61,333 nucleotides of DNA from Asaia bogorensis (lineage in GTDB: Bacteria; Pseudomonadota; Alphaproteobacteria; CACIAM-22H2): contig CAMDDQ010000004.1 of the NCBI GenBank assembly GCA_945892765.1, positions 1 through 61,333 on the forward strand, in the 5' to 3' direction. The notes beneath the pieces are model-generated. The model searched no databases. It was not told the origin of the DNA and saw only the letters and a program-made list of their open reading frames with translations. Each line of letters begins with the position of its first letter. Position 1 is the first letter of the stretch. A program made the translations under genes and the position numbers. Below, one piece after another: positions 1 through 8,667 of this stretch.

Positions 1-732
1 CGCCCGCAATGGTCGAGCTTCGCCCATCTTGAAGCGGTGATGCCGGGCGCCCGCCAGGATTCGATAAGGGCCTGGCTCGGCCGCTTCGGCCTGTCACAAG
101 AAAAGGCGGAAATACCCGCCGCGTCCCTGTCAGGCGGAGAAAAATCGCGCCTAGCATTCGCCCTCCTGGCCCGCGCTTCTCCCAATCTTCTCATCCTGGA
201 CGAGCCGACCAACCACCTCGACATCGATTCGCGAGAGGCTCTGGCTCAGGCTCTGAACGACTTTTCCGGTGCCGTGCTCCTGATCACGCATGACTGGCAT
301 TTGATCGAGGCGACCTGCGACCGGCTCTGGCTGGTTGCCGATGGCGCTGTCAGCCCCTTTGACGGAGATCTCGACGATTACCGGCGCCTGCTTCTCGATA
401 AGGCCCGGCGCCCGGCCGACAATCCCTCACAGCGCGGCACGCCGAGCGGAAGGAAGGAGAACCGTCGCGAAGCCGCCGAGAATCGGGCGCGCGTTTCCCC
501 CTTGCGCAAAGCCACGCGGGATGCCGAGGCGGTGATCGCCAGCCTGGCCCAGGAACGCAAAGCCATCGAGGCCGCGCTCGCCGATCCAAGGATTTACAAT
601 GGCGGCCAGGCGGAAACGACGGCCAGGCTCAAGCGGCGCGCCGCGCTGGACCGCGAAATCGCCGCCGCGGAGCGCCTATGGCTGGAAGCCGCCGAGGCGC
701 TGGAAGCCGCCCAGGCTTCCACGGAGGGCTAA
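1..732 (+). CDS. ABC-F family ATPase, C-terminal part (5' end cut by window)
   Basis: The frame is open from the first base, so only the last 243 codons are visible. They contain the ABC signature LSGGEKSRLA and a Walker B plus D-loop LLILDEPTNHLD; the Walker A of this domain lies outside the window. The LDEPTNHLD form is typical of ABC-F proteins, soluble twin-ATPase factors that act on the ribosome (EttA, Uup and resistance proteins). After the ATPase comes a charged Arg/Glu/Ala-rich tail of roughly 110 residues, probably the C-terminal coiled coil seen in Uup-like members. Its stop codon touches the start of the next gene, so the two are probably co-transcribed. The subfamily cannot be decided without the N-terminal half. 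Confidence 0.9.
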   Translation, partial: RPQWSSFAHLEAVMPGARQDSIRAWLGRFGLSQEKAEIPAASLSGGEKSRLAFALLARASPNLLILDEPTNHLDIDSREALAQALNDFSGAVLLITHDWHLIEATCDRLWLVADGAVSPFDGDLDDYRRLLLDKARRPADNPSQRGTPSGRKENRREAAENRARVSPLRKATRDAEAVIASLAQERKAIEAALADPRIYNGGQAETTARLKRRAALDREIAAAERLWLEAAEALEAAQASTEG

Positions 733-1497
733 ATGAGCAACGGCTTCAAGGATCACTTTTCGGGCCACGCCGAGCAATACGCCGAGGCCCGCCCCATTTA
801 CCCGCGCAGCCTTGCCCAGGTACTGGCCGAACGTGTGGAGCACCACGGCCTGGCGCTCGATTGTGGCTGCGGCTCTGGGCAGCTTTCCCTGTTGCTCGCG
901 GAGCATTTCGAGCGGGTGGTCGCGACCGATGCCAGCGCCGAACAAATCGCAAATGCCTTCCCGCACTCCCGCGTCACGTATCGCGTCGCGGCGGCGGAGC
1001 ACAGCAATCTGCCCGACCGCAGCGCCGATTTGGTGGTTGCGGCGCAGGCGGCGCATTGGTTTGATCTGCCGGCTTTTTGGCACGAAGTCACCCGCGTGGC
1101 CCAGCCGCGCGGCCTTGTCGCCCTGGTCGGCTATGGCCTTCTGAAGATCGCCGATGATCTGGATCCCGCGATCGACGCGTTGCATCATTCGACACTTGAG
1201 GCGTATTGGCCGCCGGAACGGCAGCTTGTCGAATCGGGCTATCGGTTCATCGATTTTCCCTTTGAGGAGCTGCCGGCACCGGCGCTGGAGATGACCGCGC
1301 AGTGGTCGCTGCCTCAGCTTATCCGCTATTTGTCGACCTGGTCGGCGATCAAGGCGATGGAAAAGGCCACCGGCGGCTCACCGCTTCCGGCCCTCGCCGA
1401 GCGACTTGCGGCACCCTGGGGTCCGCCCGATAAGAAACGATTGGTGCGCTGGCCACTGGCGCTGCGGCTGGGTCGCGCAGGGTCGGGCCGAATTTGA
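733..1497 (+). CDS. Class I SAM-dependent methyltransferase (trans-aconitate methyltransferase-like)
   Basis: This is a 254-residue soluble methyltransferase. The N-terminal segment around residues 8-24 (FSGHAEQYAEARPIYP) and SAM motif I, LDCGCGSGQLS at about 42-52, are typical of the Methyltransf_11 group that includes yeast Tmt1-like and many unassigned bacterial enzymes. Motif II/III acidic and Pro/Gly residues follow (VVATDAS near 62-68, LVVAAQAAHWFD near 103-114). The ATG directly follows the TAA of the ABC-F gene, with GGAGGG just upstream as ribosome binding site, so translation is likely coupled. The substrate cannot be deduced. The last 15 residues, rich in Arg and Leu, are usual for the family. 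Confidence 0.85.
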   Translation: MSNGFKDHFSGHAEQYAEARPIYPRSLAQVLAERVEHHGLALDCGCGSGQLSLLLAEHFERVVATDASAEQIANAFPHSRVTYRVAAAEHSNLPDRSADLVVAAQAAHWFDLPAFWHEVTRVAQPRGLVALVGYGLLKIADDLDPAIDALHHSTLEAYWPPERQLVESGYRFIDFPFEELPAPALEMTAQWSLPQLIRYLSTWSAIKAMEKATGGSPLPALAERLAAPWGPPDKKRLVRWPLALRLGRAGSGRI

Positions 1498-1534
1498 TCG
1501 CCGGCGCAGATTTGGACCTGGCAACAGACCGAGT

Positions 1535-2624
1535 CTAAGGCAGCGCTTTGACGCCGAATGCGTGGGTGGCGTCGCCGCCGATTCCGCTGTGGCTAAGCGG
1601 ACGAAAACGCGAGATCCACGCAACCAACCTCGGGTCCTTGAATCGGGCGTAGTAGGGCTCCGCCCACACGATCATATGGCCGCCGAATGTTCCGCCGGTC
1701 CAATCCTGCTTGGCCCCGGTCAAACGCTCGAAATGCCTTGGGTCGTCGAGGCTTTCGATGACGCGCGCCGCCAAGCGATGCAGCGCGCCGCCCGCTTCGC
1801 CATACAAATCGAGCCCGTTGGCGGCGCCCATCTCCGCCAGCATGATCAACGGTTCCAGCGAGAAGACGTGGTAGTAGCGAGCCTTGCTCTTCCGCGCAAC
1901 TTCCAACGGCAAAGTACCGTCGGCCTGTATCTGGGTCAGGGCAAAGCGGTACTTCGCGACAGCCCAATCGAACAAACTGCCATCATTGCCGACGATGGCG
2001 GCCGCGCCGACAGCGAGGGCCGCCCAATAGACGTGGTTGTTTTCGGAATCCTTGCCCTTCTTCGTGTCGTAATCGGCGACCACCCTGCCGGCAAGGCGCC
2101 CAATCCAGGCTTCGACGGCCTGTTTTCGGTCCGACGCCAGACCCGGTGCGTCGCGAATTTTGAGATAGGCGAGCGCGATCGTGGCCAGCGACCATTTACG
2201 CTCGTAGCCGCCCTGATTCGTGGCATCGCCGAGCAAGCCCCTCGCCTGCCGCCCAACCATGCAGCCAATCGAGCGCACAGGACGCCACCGCTCCGTCCGC
2301 CGGTTTGGCGCGGACGTAGGCGTCGCTCATGGCGGCGAGGCCGGCCGTGAGTGTGTTGAAGGGTTTGGAAGCCGCCTGATAACGAGCGTAGGCCGCCGGA
2401 TCGACAATCGAGGAATTGCTGTCGCTGTAGAAACCCTCGAGCCTGATGTCGCGAACCGGCGACGGCGCCGCCTTGCAGGCAGAGGGCTTGGCGGGCTTTC
2501 CCATTTCCGCGCGCCGCGCCTCCACATCGAAGAGCGGCTTCAGCTCGGCAGCTTCGGTCGGGGCGGTAAATCCGCTGACGAGGCAGACGACCGCCAGTGA
2601 ACGCAGCATGCGTTTCCGGCTCAT
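1535..2624 (-). pseudogene. Alginate lyase (AlgL) family protein, frameshifted
   Basis: Two overlapping minus-strand frames together make one protein of about 362 residues. The first (2624 to 2196) starts with a signal peptide (MSRKRMLRSLAVVCLVSGF, cleavage near residue 25) and runs to CALDWLHGWAAGEG. The second (2278 to 1535) continues with LLGDATNQGGYERKWSLA and contains the family motif NNHVYW, which holds the catalytic Asn/His of the PF05426 poly-mannuronate lyases. Removing one base from the C run at 2238-2241 restores a single frame. The length then matches AlgL (about 365 residues). It lies 13 bases after sdhB on the same strand. I cannot tell decay from a sequence error. If intact it would be a periplasmic polysaccharide lyase. 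Confidence 0.75.
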
Positions 2625-2637
2625 ACAAGAACTCGCG

Positions 2638-3417
2638 CTACCGCCTGGCCACCAGCAGCTTCTTGACCTCGGCGATGGCCTTCGCCGGGTTCAGGCCTTT
2701 GGGGCATGTCTTTGTGCAATTCATGATGGTGTGGCAGCGATAGAGCCGAAACGGGTCTTCCAACTCGTCGAGCCGCTCGCCCGTGGTTTCGTCACGGGTT
2801 TCGGCGATCCAGCGATAGGCCTGGAGCAAGATCGCCGGGCCAAGGTAACGGTCGCCGTTCCACCAGTAACTGGGGCACGAGGTGGAGCAGCAAAAACACA
2901 GGATACATTCCCACAACCCGTCGAGTTTGGCGCGCTCCTCCGGCGATTGCCGGCGTTCGCGGTCGGGGGGCGGCGGCGAATCGGCGCGGAGCCAGGGTTT
3001 GATCGAGGTGTATTGGGCATACGGCACCGACAAATCGGGCACCAAATCCTTGACCACTGGCATGTGCGGCAAGGGGTAGATGCGCACCTCTCCCTTTACC
3101 TCGTCGATCGGCTTGAGGCAGGCCAGTGTATTGGTGCCGTCGATGTTCATGGCACAACTGCCGCAGATGCCCTCACGGCAGGAGCGGCGAAAGGCGAGCG
3201 TGGAATCGATCTCGTTTTTGATCTTGATGATGGCGTCCAGCACCATCGGCCCACAGGCGGCGAGATCGATTTCATAACGATCGAGCCGCGGGTTTTCTCC
3301 GCTATCGGGCTCCCACCGATAGACCGAAAACGTCTTGGGACGTTTGGCCTTGGCGGCGGCCGGCCAGGATTTACCCGGCCAGACCTTGGAATTCGCGGGA
3401 AGGGTGAATTGGGCCAT
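2638..3417 (-). CDS. sdhB: Succinate dehydrogenase iron-sulfur subunit
   Basis: SdhB carries electrons from the flavoprotein to the quinone site of complex II. All cluster ligands are visible in the 259-residue protein: C80, C85, C88 and C100 for the [2Fe-2S] centre (CREGICGSC then LAC), and C171, C174, C177, C181, C228, C234 and C238 for the [4Fe-4S] and [3Fe-4S] centres ([24 protein letters not shown]). The N-terminus is some 20 residues longer than the E. coli protein, as is common in alphaproteobacteria and mitochondria. It is the last gene of sdhCDAB, ten bases after sdhA. Confidence 0.98.
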   Translation of the reverse strand: MAQFTLPANSKVWPGKSWPAAAKAKRPKTFSVYRWEPDSGENPRLDRYEIDLAACGPMVLDAIIKIKNEIDSTLAFRRSCREGICGSCAMNIDGTNTLACLKPIDEVKGEVRIYPLPHMPVVKDLVPDLSVPYAQYTSIKPWLRADSPPPPDRERRQSPEERAKLDGLWECILCFCCSTSCPSYWWNGDRYLGPAILLQAYRWIAETRDETTGERLDELEDPFRLYRCHTIMNCTKTCPKGLNPAKAIAEVKKLLVARR

Positions 3418-3427
3418 GGCGGGACGC

Positions 3428-5212
3428 CTAATAAACGCGCGCCTTGGGGGGGAAGGACTGCACGTCGTTGGTCAGAGGTTTCATGTGCACGGGGCGATAG
3501 TCGATCAGCACGGAGCCGTGTTCACCGAGCCAGGCGACGCTGTGTTTCAGCCATTGAGCGTCATCGCGCTCGGGAAAATCTTCACGCGCATGGGCGCCGC
3601 GGCTCTCCGTCCGATTAAGCGCCGAGTGCAGTGTCACCAACGCTTGAGCAATCAGATTCTCGAACTCTAGCGTCTCGACCAAGTCCGAATTCCAGACCAT
3701 CGAGCGGTCGGAAATATTGATGTCGGCGCGCTTTTCCCAAGTTTCGCGGAGCTTCTCGACGCCGCTTTCGAGCACCTCGCGCGTACGGAAGACCCCGCAA
3801 TCCATCTGCATGATGCGCTGCATTTCGAGGCGCAGCACGGCGGTTGGCGTTCCGCCCTTGGCGTTGCGCAGCCGGTCGAAGCGGGCCAGGATGGCTTCAT
3901 CCGCCGATTTCGGCAACTGCGGCAGCGCCGCGTTGGGATGGATCAGCTTAGCGCAGCGTTTGGCCGCCGCGCGCCCGAACACCACGAGATCCAGCAGGGA
4001 ATTCGAGCCCAGCCGATTGGCGCCGTGGACCGATACGCAGGCCCCTTCGCCGATCGCCATCAAGCCGCGAACGACCCGGTCGGGATCACCTTCGCGCGGG
4101 GCCACGACCTCGCCCCGGTAACGCGTCGGCACGCCACCCATGTTGTAATGCACGGTCGGCAGCACCGGGATGGGGTCGCGCGTGACGTCGATGCCGGCGA
4201 AGATCCGCGCGGTCTCGCTGATGCCGGGCAACCTCTCTTCCAGCACATGCGGATCGAGATGCTCCAGATGCAGGTGGATATGGTCCTTGTGCTGGCCCAC
4301 GCCGCGGCCGTCGCGGATCTCGATGGTCATCGCCCGGCTGACCACGTCGCGGCTCGCTAAATCCTTGGCCGAAGGCGCATAGCGCTCCATGAAGCGTTCG
4401 CCTTCGGAGTTGGTCAGATAGCCGCCTTCGCCGCGCGCGCCTTCGGTGATCAGGCAGCCCGATCCATAGACGCCGGAGGGATGGAATTGCACGAATTCCA
4501 TGTCCTGTAGCGGCAGCCCGGCGCGCAGCGCCATGGCGTTGCCGTCGCCGGTGCAGGTATGGGCGGAGGTACAGGAAAAATAGGCGCGACCGTAACCGCC
4601 GGTGGCCAGCACGGTCATATGCGCGCGGAACCGATGCAGGGTTCCGTCTTCCAGATTCCAGGCCATGACGCCATGGCATTGGCCGCGGTCCATCAAGAGG
4701 TCGAGCGCGAAATACTCGATGAAGAACTCGGCATGGTGTTTCAGCGATTGCTGATAGAGCGTGTGCAGGATGGCGTGCCCGGTGCGGTCGGCGGCGGCGC
4801 AAGTCCGATGCGCGGTACCCTCGCCAAAATGCGTGGTCATGCCACCAAAGGGCCGCTGATAGATCCGCCCATCTTCGGTGCGGGAAAACGGCACGCCGAA
4901 ATGTTCGAGTTCGACGATCGCGGGGATCGCCTCGCGGCACATATATTCGATGGCGTCCTGGTCGCCGAGCCAGTCCGAGCCCTTGATGGTGTCGTACATG
5001 TGCCAGCGCCAATCGTCCTCGCCCATATTGGCGAGGGCGGCGCTGATCCCGCCCTGTGCCGCCACCGTATGGCTGCGTGTCGGAAAGACTTTGGAGACAC
5101 AGGCGGTCCGCAATCCCGCGTCCGCGAGGCCCATCGTCGCGCGCAGCCCGGCCCCGCCGGCGCCGATGACGATGACGTCGCATTCATGATCGGCGATCGG
5201 GTAAGCGGTCAT
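3428..5212 (-). CDS. sdhA: Succinate dehydrogenase flavoprotein subunit
   Basis: This is the catalytic subunit that oxidises succinate to fumarate, 594 residues and full length. The FAD-binding Rossmann motif [11 protein letters not shown] lies near residues 13-23, and His48 in [10 protein letters not shown] is the covalent FAD attachment residue. The substrate-domain motifs FHPSG and [11 protein letters not shown] are present, as is the C-terminal region ending in KARVY. It sits between sdhD (6 bases upstream) and sdhB in the order C-D-A-B, and acts at the cytoplasmic face of the inner membrane, feeding both the TCA cycle and the quinone pool. Confidence 0.98.
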   Translation of the reverse strand: MTAYPIADHECDVIVIGAGGAGLRATMGLADAGLRTACVSKVFPTRSHTVAAQGGISAALANMGEDDWRWHMYDTIKGSDWLGDQDAIEYMCREAIPAIVELEHFGVPFSRTEDGRIYQRPFGGMTTHFGEGTAHRTCAAADRTGHAILHTLYQQSLKHHAEFFIEYFALDLLMDRGQCHGVMAWNLEDGTLHRFRAHMTVLATGGYGRAYFSCTSAHTCTGDGNAMALRAGLPLQDMEFVQFHPSGVYGSGCLITEGARGEGGYLTNSEGERFMERYAPSAKDLASRDVVSRAMTIEIRDGRGVGQHKDHIHLHLEHLDPHVLEERLPGISETARIFAGIDVTRDPIPVLPTVHYNMGGVPTRYRGEVVAPREGDPDRVVRGLMAIGEGACVSVHGANRLGSNSLLDLVVFGRAAAKRCAKLIHPNAALPQLPKSADEAILARFDRLRNAKGGTPTAVLRLEMQRIMQMDCGVFRTREVLESGVEKLRETWEKRADINISDRSMVWNSDLVETLEFENLIAQALVTLHSALNRTESRGAHAREDFPERDDAQWLKHSVAWLGEHGSVLIDYRPVHMKPLTNDVQSFPPKARVY

Positions 5213-5218
5213 AGGGCC

Positions 5219-5617
5219 TCAGGCGCCAAGGGAAATCGACAGCACGGCGAGTCCGGCGATGGTGCCGAGAAGAATGGCCAGCCCCTTGACCGCGAGAAGC
5301 GCGGCCAGTTTCAGCCCTTCGCCGTGGACGTAGTCCTCGATAACCACCTGGAGGCCGAGTTGGGCATGGTGGAAAATCGCCGCGATCGACAGCAGCATAA
5401 GAACCGTGCCCACGGGCGAGGCAATCCAGGCGACGACCGCCTCATGTTTGGCGCCGGCCAAGGCGACGAAATTTCCGGCGAGCCAGACCGACAGCGGAAC
5501 CAGAGCGATCGCCGTCACCCGCTGCGCCCACCAATGGACGACACCTTCCTTGGCCGAACCCAGGCCGCGCACCCGGGCCAGGGACGAACGCATGCCGCGC
5601 TGTTCGCCCGGCTTCAT
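5219..5617 (-). CDS. sdhD: Succinate dehydrogenase membrane anchor subunit
   Basis: A 132-residue protein with three predicted membrane segments (about residues 33-53, 63-86 and 105-128). The stretch FHHAQLGLQVVIEDYVH matches the SdhD haem-ligand and quinone-site region: His83/84 and Asp95-Tyr96. The frame is open further upstream, but the ATG at 5617 overlaps the sdhC stop as ATGA, which makes it the natural, translationally coupled start; a second Met eight residues later is the alternative. Together with SdhC it binds haem b and ubiquinone. Confidence 0.93.
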   Translation of the reverse strand: MKPGEQRGMRSSLARVRGLGSAKEGVVHWWAQRVTAIALVPLSVWLAGNFVALAGAKHEAVVAWIASPVGTVLMLLSIAAIFHHAQLGLQVVIEDYVHGEGLKLAALLAVKGLAILLGTIAGLAVLSISLGA

Positions 5618-6027
5618 GCGCCACCGGCGCGAACGGCATGGCCCAAAATCCAGGCCAGCGTCGTCAAGACGATGGAAGCGCCGACCACGGTCCAGCCGCT
5701 GGCATAGACCGTCGCCATTCGGAATCCCCATCCGGCGTCCCAAACCAGGTGCCGAACACCGTTGCACAGGTGAAAAAACAACGAAAACGTCCACCCCAAG
5801 AGCAGAGCTTGTCCGAACCAGGAACCGATGAAATTCTGGGTCGTGGCGAAAGCCTGCGGCCCCGAAGCCGCCGCGGCGAGCCACCACACCAACAATACCG
5901 CACCGGCGCAGAGCGCCACGCCCGTCGCCCGGTGAAGAATGGACAGCACGGCGGTAAGCTGCCAGCTGTAGATCTGAAGGTGCGGCGATAACGGCCGCGG
6001 ACGATCAGGTCGGGACGGGGATTTCAT
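5614..6027 (-). CDS. sdhC: Succinate dehydrogenase cytochrome b556 subunit
   Basis: The 137-residue anchor subunit has three hydrophobic helices. It carries the family motifs RPLSPHLQIY near the N-terminus, SILHRATG (Ser29, Arg33, quinone site) and HLCNGVRHLVWD, in which His86 aligns with the haem ligand His84 of E. coli SdhC. A GTG nine codons upstream is possible, but the ATG at 6027 has the purine-rich AAAAAGGGAACGA directly before it, a good ribosome binding site. It is the first gene of the sdhCDAB operon, about 80 bases downstream of a strong promoter-like sequence. Confidence 0.95.
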   Translation of the reverse strand: MKSPSRPDRPRPLSPHLQIYSWQLTAVLSILHRATGVALCAGAVLLVWWLAAAASGPQAFATTQNFIGSWFGQALLLGWTFSLFFHLCNGVRHLVWDAGWGFRMATVYASGWTVVGASIVLTTLAWILGHAVRAGGA

Positions 6028-6114
6028 TCGTTCCCTTTTTCCCCCAACGCTCACCTTGCCCAGCGAGCGCGGAATCCGGAATTCGGCGCCGGCTGAACCC
6101 AGCGCTTGTTCAAG

Positions 6115-6143
6115 GAATTAGCCCGTGGACTTCGGCAAGTCAA
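6115..6143 (-). promoter_or_regulatory. Predicted sigma70 promoter of sdhCDAB
   Basis: On the minus strand TTGACT (6143-6138) is followed after exactly 17 bases by TAATTC (6120-6115). Transcription would start near 6108, giving a leader of about 80 bases before sdhC. Five of six -35 bases match consensus; the -10 is weaker. It is inferred from sequence only. Confidence 0.55.
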
Positions 6144-6195
6144 ATGGCGGAGGGTGGCGCGAGCGGCGGGAATTCGCCGGGCGGCCGTTTTCCGG

Positions 6196-6855
6196 TTATT
6201 TCGGTTGCGGAACGATTCGCAGATAGGGCTTGGGCGCCTTCCAGCCACCTGGGAATTTCTTCTTGGCATCGTCGTCCGAAACCGAGGGAACAATGATGAC
6301 ATCCCCACCTTGTTTCCAGTTCACCGGGGTCGCCACTTGATGTTTGGCGGTGAGTTGGCAGGAATCGAGCAGGCGCAGGATTTCATCAAAATTGCGCCCG
6401 CTGCTCATGGGATAGGTCATCATCGCCTTGATCTTCTTGTCCGGCCCGATCAGGAAGACTGAGCGAACGGTTGCGTTGTTCGCCGCGGTCCGCCCCTGCG
6501 ACGTGGCGCCGGCTTCGGCGGGCAACATGTCGTAGAGCTTTGCGATCTTGAGTTCGGGGTCGCCGATCAACGGATAATTGACGGCGTACCCCTGCGTTTC
6601 CTTGATGTCGCCCAGCCACCGTTGGTGATCGCTGACCGGGTCGACGCTGAGCCCGATGATTTTGGTGTCACGCTTGTCGAACTCAGGTTTCAGCTTCGCC
6701 ACATAACCCAGCTCGGTCGTGCAAACCGGCGTGAAATCCTTTGGGTGCGAAAACAAAATGGCCCAGCCGGCGCCGATCCAGTCATGGAAAACGACCTTTC
6801 CTTCGGTCGTGTCGGTCGTGAAGTTCGGGGCTTCGTCATTGATGCGCAGCGACAT
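6196..6855 (-). CDS. Peroxiredoxin, 1-Cys (Prx6) type
   Basis: A 219-residue thiol peroxidase. The peroxidatic motif PKDFTPVCTTELG places the catalytic Cys at 45 with Pro38 and Thr42. There is no second Cys in the usual resolving position of 2-Cys AhpC, and the C-terminal extension (NWKQGGDVIIVP and the Trp-Lys-Pro-rich end) is that of the Prx6 group, which reduces H2O2 and alkyl or phospholipid hydroperoxides. The frame continues upstream, but the protein family begins at MSLRINDEAPNF, and AGAAGGAT stands about 7 bases before that ATG. It is cytosolic and divergent from argH. An inverted repeat lies in the shared upstream region. Confidence 0.93.
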   Translation of the reverse strand: MSLRINDEAPNFTTDTTEGKVVFHDWIGAGWAILFSHPKDFTPVCTTELGYVAKLKPEFDKRDTKIIGLSVDPVSDHQRWLGDIKETQGYAVNYPLIGDPELKIAKLYDMLPAEAGATSQGRTAANNATVRSVFLIGPDKKIKAMMTYPMSSGRNFDEILRLLDSCQLTAKHQVATPVNWKQGGDVIIVPSVSDDDAKKKFPGGWKAPKPYLRIVPQPK

Positions 6856-7020
6856 GGCTCGGATCCTTCTGTCCAGGGAATTGCAATCGGCCGGGGGGGC
6901 CACCACCGTCGAAGTCTGATCATACCACCCGCCCACCAAGAGGAAATGGGCGGCAACGCCGGTGGCGGCGAGGACATGCGCCCACGCGTTGGACTGGCGT
7001 CTCCACTCCAGTCGGTCTAG

Positions 7021-7043
7021 ACTTTTGCAGGATCGACAAAAGT
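7021..7043. promoter_or_regulatory. Inverted repeat between peroxiredoxin and argH
   Basis: ACTTTTG and CAAAAGT form 7-base arms separated by 9 bases. The site lies in the 271-base divergent gap, about 85 bases before argH and 165 before the peroxiredoxin. It could be an operator or a chance repeat. I see no clear consensus promoter on either strand here. Confidence 0.3.
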
Positions 7044-7126
7044 GCGAGTCCAGGCAGGTTGCGCCGGGCCGCGCGGCTGCCCGCCCTAGCCTCACGACCC
7101 GCAGCGAAGAAGTCTGGACGCGTTAA

Positions 7127-8536
7127 ATGACCGCCAAGCCAAAACCCGCCAAGATGCCGGCGAACCCCCTTTGGGGTGGGCGGTTTGCAACCGGCCCGGC
7201 CGACATCATGGCCCGGATCAACGTCTCCATCGACGTTGATAAGCGGCTTTATGCTCAGGACATAGCGGCATCGCGCGCCCACGCGGCGATGCTCGCCCGT
7301 CAGAGTATCCTAAAGCCAGCCGATGCCGAGGCCATCCTTATGGGCCTTGACCGCGTCCTCGCCGAGATCGAAAGCGGCAATTTCGTATTCAAGGCCGAGC
7401 TGGAAGATATCCACATGAATGTGGAGGGGCGGCTGGCTGAATTGATCGGCGAGCCGGCAGGGCGGCTCCACACGGCGCGCTCGCGCAACGACCAGGTCGC
7501 GACCGATTTCCGGCTTTGGATTCGCGACGCCATCGACGCGCTCGATCCCGCGCTGAAGGATTTGCAATTGGCCCTACTCGACCGCGCCGAGGAACATGCC
7601 GCGACGATCATGCCGGGCCTAACCCACCTTCAGCCAGCGCAACCCGTCACTTTCGGCCATCATCTTCTCGCCTATGTCGAGATGGTCGGGCGCGACCGCG
7701 GCCGGTTCGCCGATTGCCGAACCCGGCTTAACGAATGTCCGCTCGGCGCGGCGGCTTTGGCCGGCACCTCATTCCCGATCGATCGCAATGCGACGGCAAC
7801 CGCACTCGGATTCGATGGACCCACGGCCAATTCGCTCGACGCCGTGTCGGCGCGCGATTTCGCCATCGAATTCCTGGCCGCGGCCGCGATCGCCGGCACA
7901 CATTTGTCGAGGCTCGCGGAAGAACTCATCTTGTGGGTTTCCGATCGCTGGCGGTTCATCACTCTTTCGGATGCCTTCACCACCGGCAGTTCGATCATGC
8001 CGCAGAAACGCAATCCCGATGCGGCGGAGTTGGTTCGCGGGAAATCCGGACGGTTGATCGGCGCGCTTCACCAATTATTGATCGTCATCAAGGGCCTTCC
8101 ACTGGCATACGCAAAGGACATGCAGGAAGACAAACCGCCAGTTTTCGATGCCGCCGACAGCCTCGGCCTTTGTGTCGCCGCCACGACCGGGATGATTCGC
8201 GATCTGCGCGTCAACGCCGCGGCCATGCTCGAGGCCGCTGCCGGCGGGTTTGCGACCGCAACCGATCTCGCCGATTGGCTGGTCCGCGCTCTGGGCCTGC
8301 CCTTTCGGCAGGCTCATCATGTGACGGGCCGTCTGGTGCAGATCGCCGAGAAACGGGGCGTCGATCTTGCGGGGCTCAGTCTCGATGACATGCGTTCGAT
8401 CGAGCCGCGCATCGATGAGACGGTTTTTTCGGTGCTGACGGCGGAGCGCTCGGCGGCCAGCCGGACGAGTTTCGGGGGCACCGCACCACAACGGGTGCGC
8501 GAGGCCGTGCAAGCGGCACGTCGGAGGTTCCTTTGA
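7127..8536 (+). CDS. argH: Argininosuccinate lyase
   Basis: This enzyme splits argininosuccinate into arginine and fumarate, the last step of arginine synthesis. The 469-residue protein has the fumarase/aspartase superfamily signature [16 protein letters not shown] starting at Gly287, with the catalytic serine in the SS pair (288-289), plus the conserved [14 protein letters not shown] region near residues 115-128 and HLQPAQPV for substrate binding. It begins an operon in which each gene overlaps the next: argH, a 44-residue lipoprotein, lysA and a TIGR02302 protein. The last bases of argH contain the TTG start of the lipoprotein. Confidence 0.98.
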   Translation: MTAKPKPAKMPANPLWGGRFATGPADIMARINVSIDVDKRLYAQDIAASRAHAAMLARQSILKPADAEAILMGLDRVLAEIESGNFVFKAELEDIHMNVEGRLAELIGEPAGRLHTARSRNDQVATDFRLWIRDAIDALDPALKDLQLALLDRAEEHAATIMPGLTHLQPAQPVTFGHHLLAYVEMVGRDRGRFADCRTRLNECPLGAAALAGTSFPIDRNATATALGFDGPTANSLDAVSARDFAIEFLAAAAIAGTHLSRLAEELILWVSDRWRFITLSDAFTTGSSIMPQKRNPDAAELVRGKSGRLIGALHQLLIVIKGLPLAYAKDMQEDKPPVFDAADSLGLCVAATTGMIRDLRVNAAAMLEAAAGGFATATDLADWLVRALGLPFRQAHHVTGRLVQIAEKRGVDLAGLSLDDMRSIEPRIDETVFSVLTAERSAASRTSFGGTAPQRVREAVQAARRRFL

Positions 8537-8667
8537 GCCGAAGATGGCTGCTGGCGTGGCTGCCGGTGATGCTCCTCGCGCTGCTTTCCGGGTGCGGCCG
8601 CAAGGGGAGCGTCGAGCCGCCCGAAGGCGAGGAGAGCCGCTATCCCCGGCGTTACCCGCGTGAGTGA
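8533..8667 (+). CDS. Small LptM-like lipoprotein, TTG start
   Basis: This 44-codon gene is short but clear. It begins with TTG inside the argH stop (TTGA overlap), has a hydrophobic core [13 protein letters not shown] and the lipobox LLSGC with Cys21 as the lipidation site, followed by GRKGSVEPP. The CGxKG...PP pattern after the cysteine is that of LptM (formerly YifL), an outer-membrane lipoprotein that in E. coli assists LptD oxidation, and of the small lipoprotein commonly found between argH and lysA in alphaproteobacteria. The charged tail ends in RYPRRYPRE. Its 3' end overlaps the GTG of lysA. Function by homology is tentative; the lipoprotein call is firm. Confidence 0.85.
   Translation: MSRRWLLAWLPVMLLALLSGCGRKGSVEPPEGEESRYPRRYPRE

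Noticed and set aside
1406-2350. Plus-strand ORF of 314 codons opposite the lyase-like gene
   Set aside because: It is a mirror of a recognisable minus-strand protein family, has Arg-rich, non-family sequence, and overlaps the methyltransferase end.
4559-5707. Plus-strand ORF of 382 codons opposite sdhA and sdhD
   Set aside because: Antisense shadow of firmly identified genes; no motif and unnatural composition.
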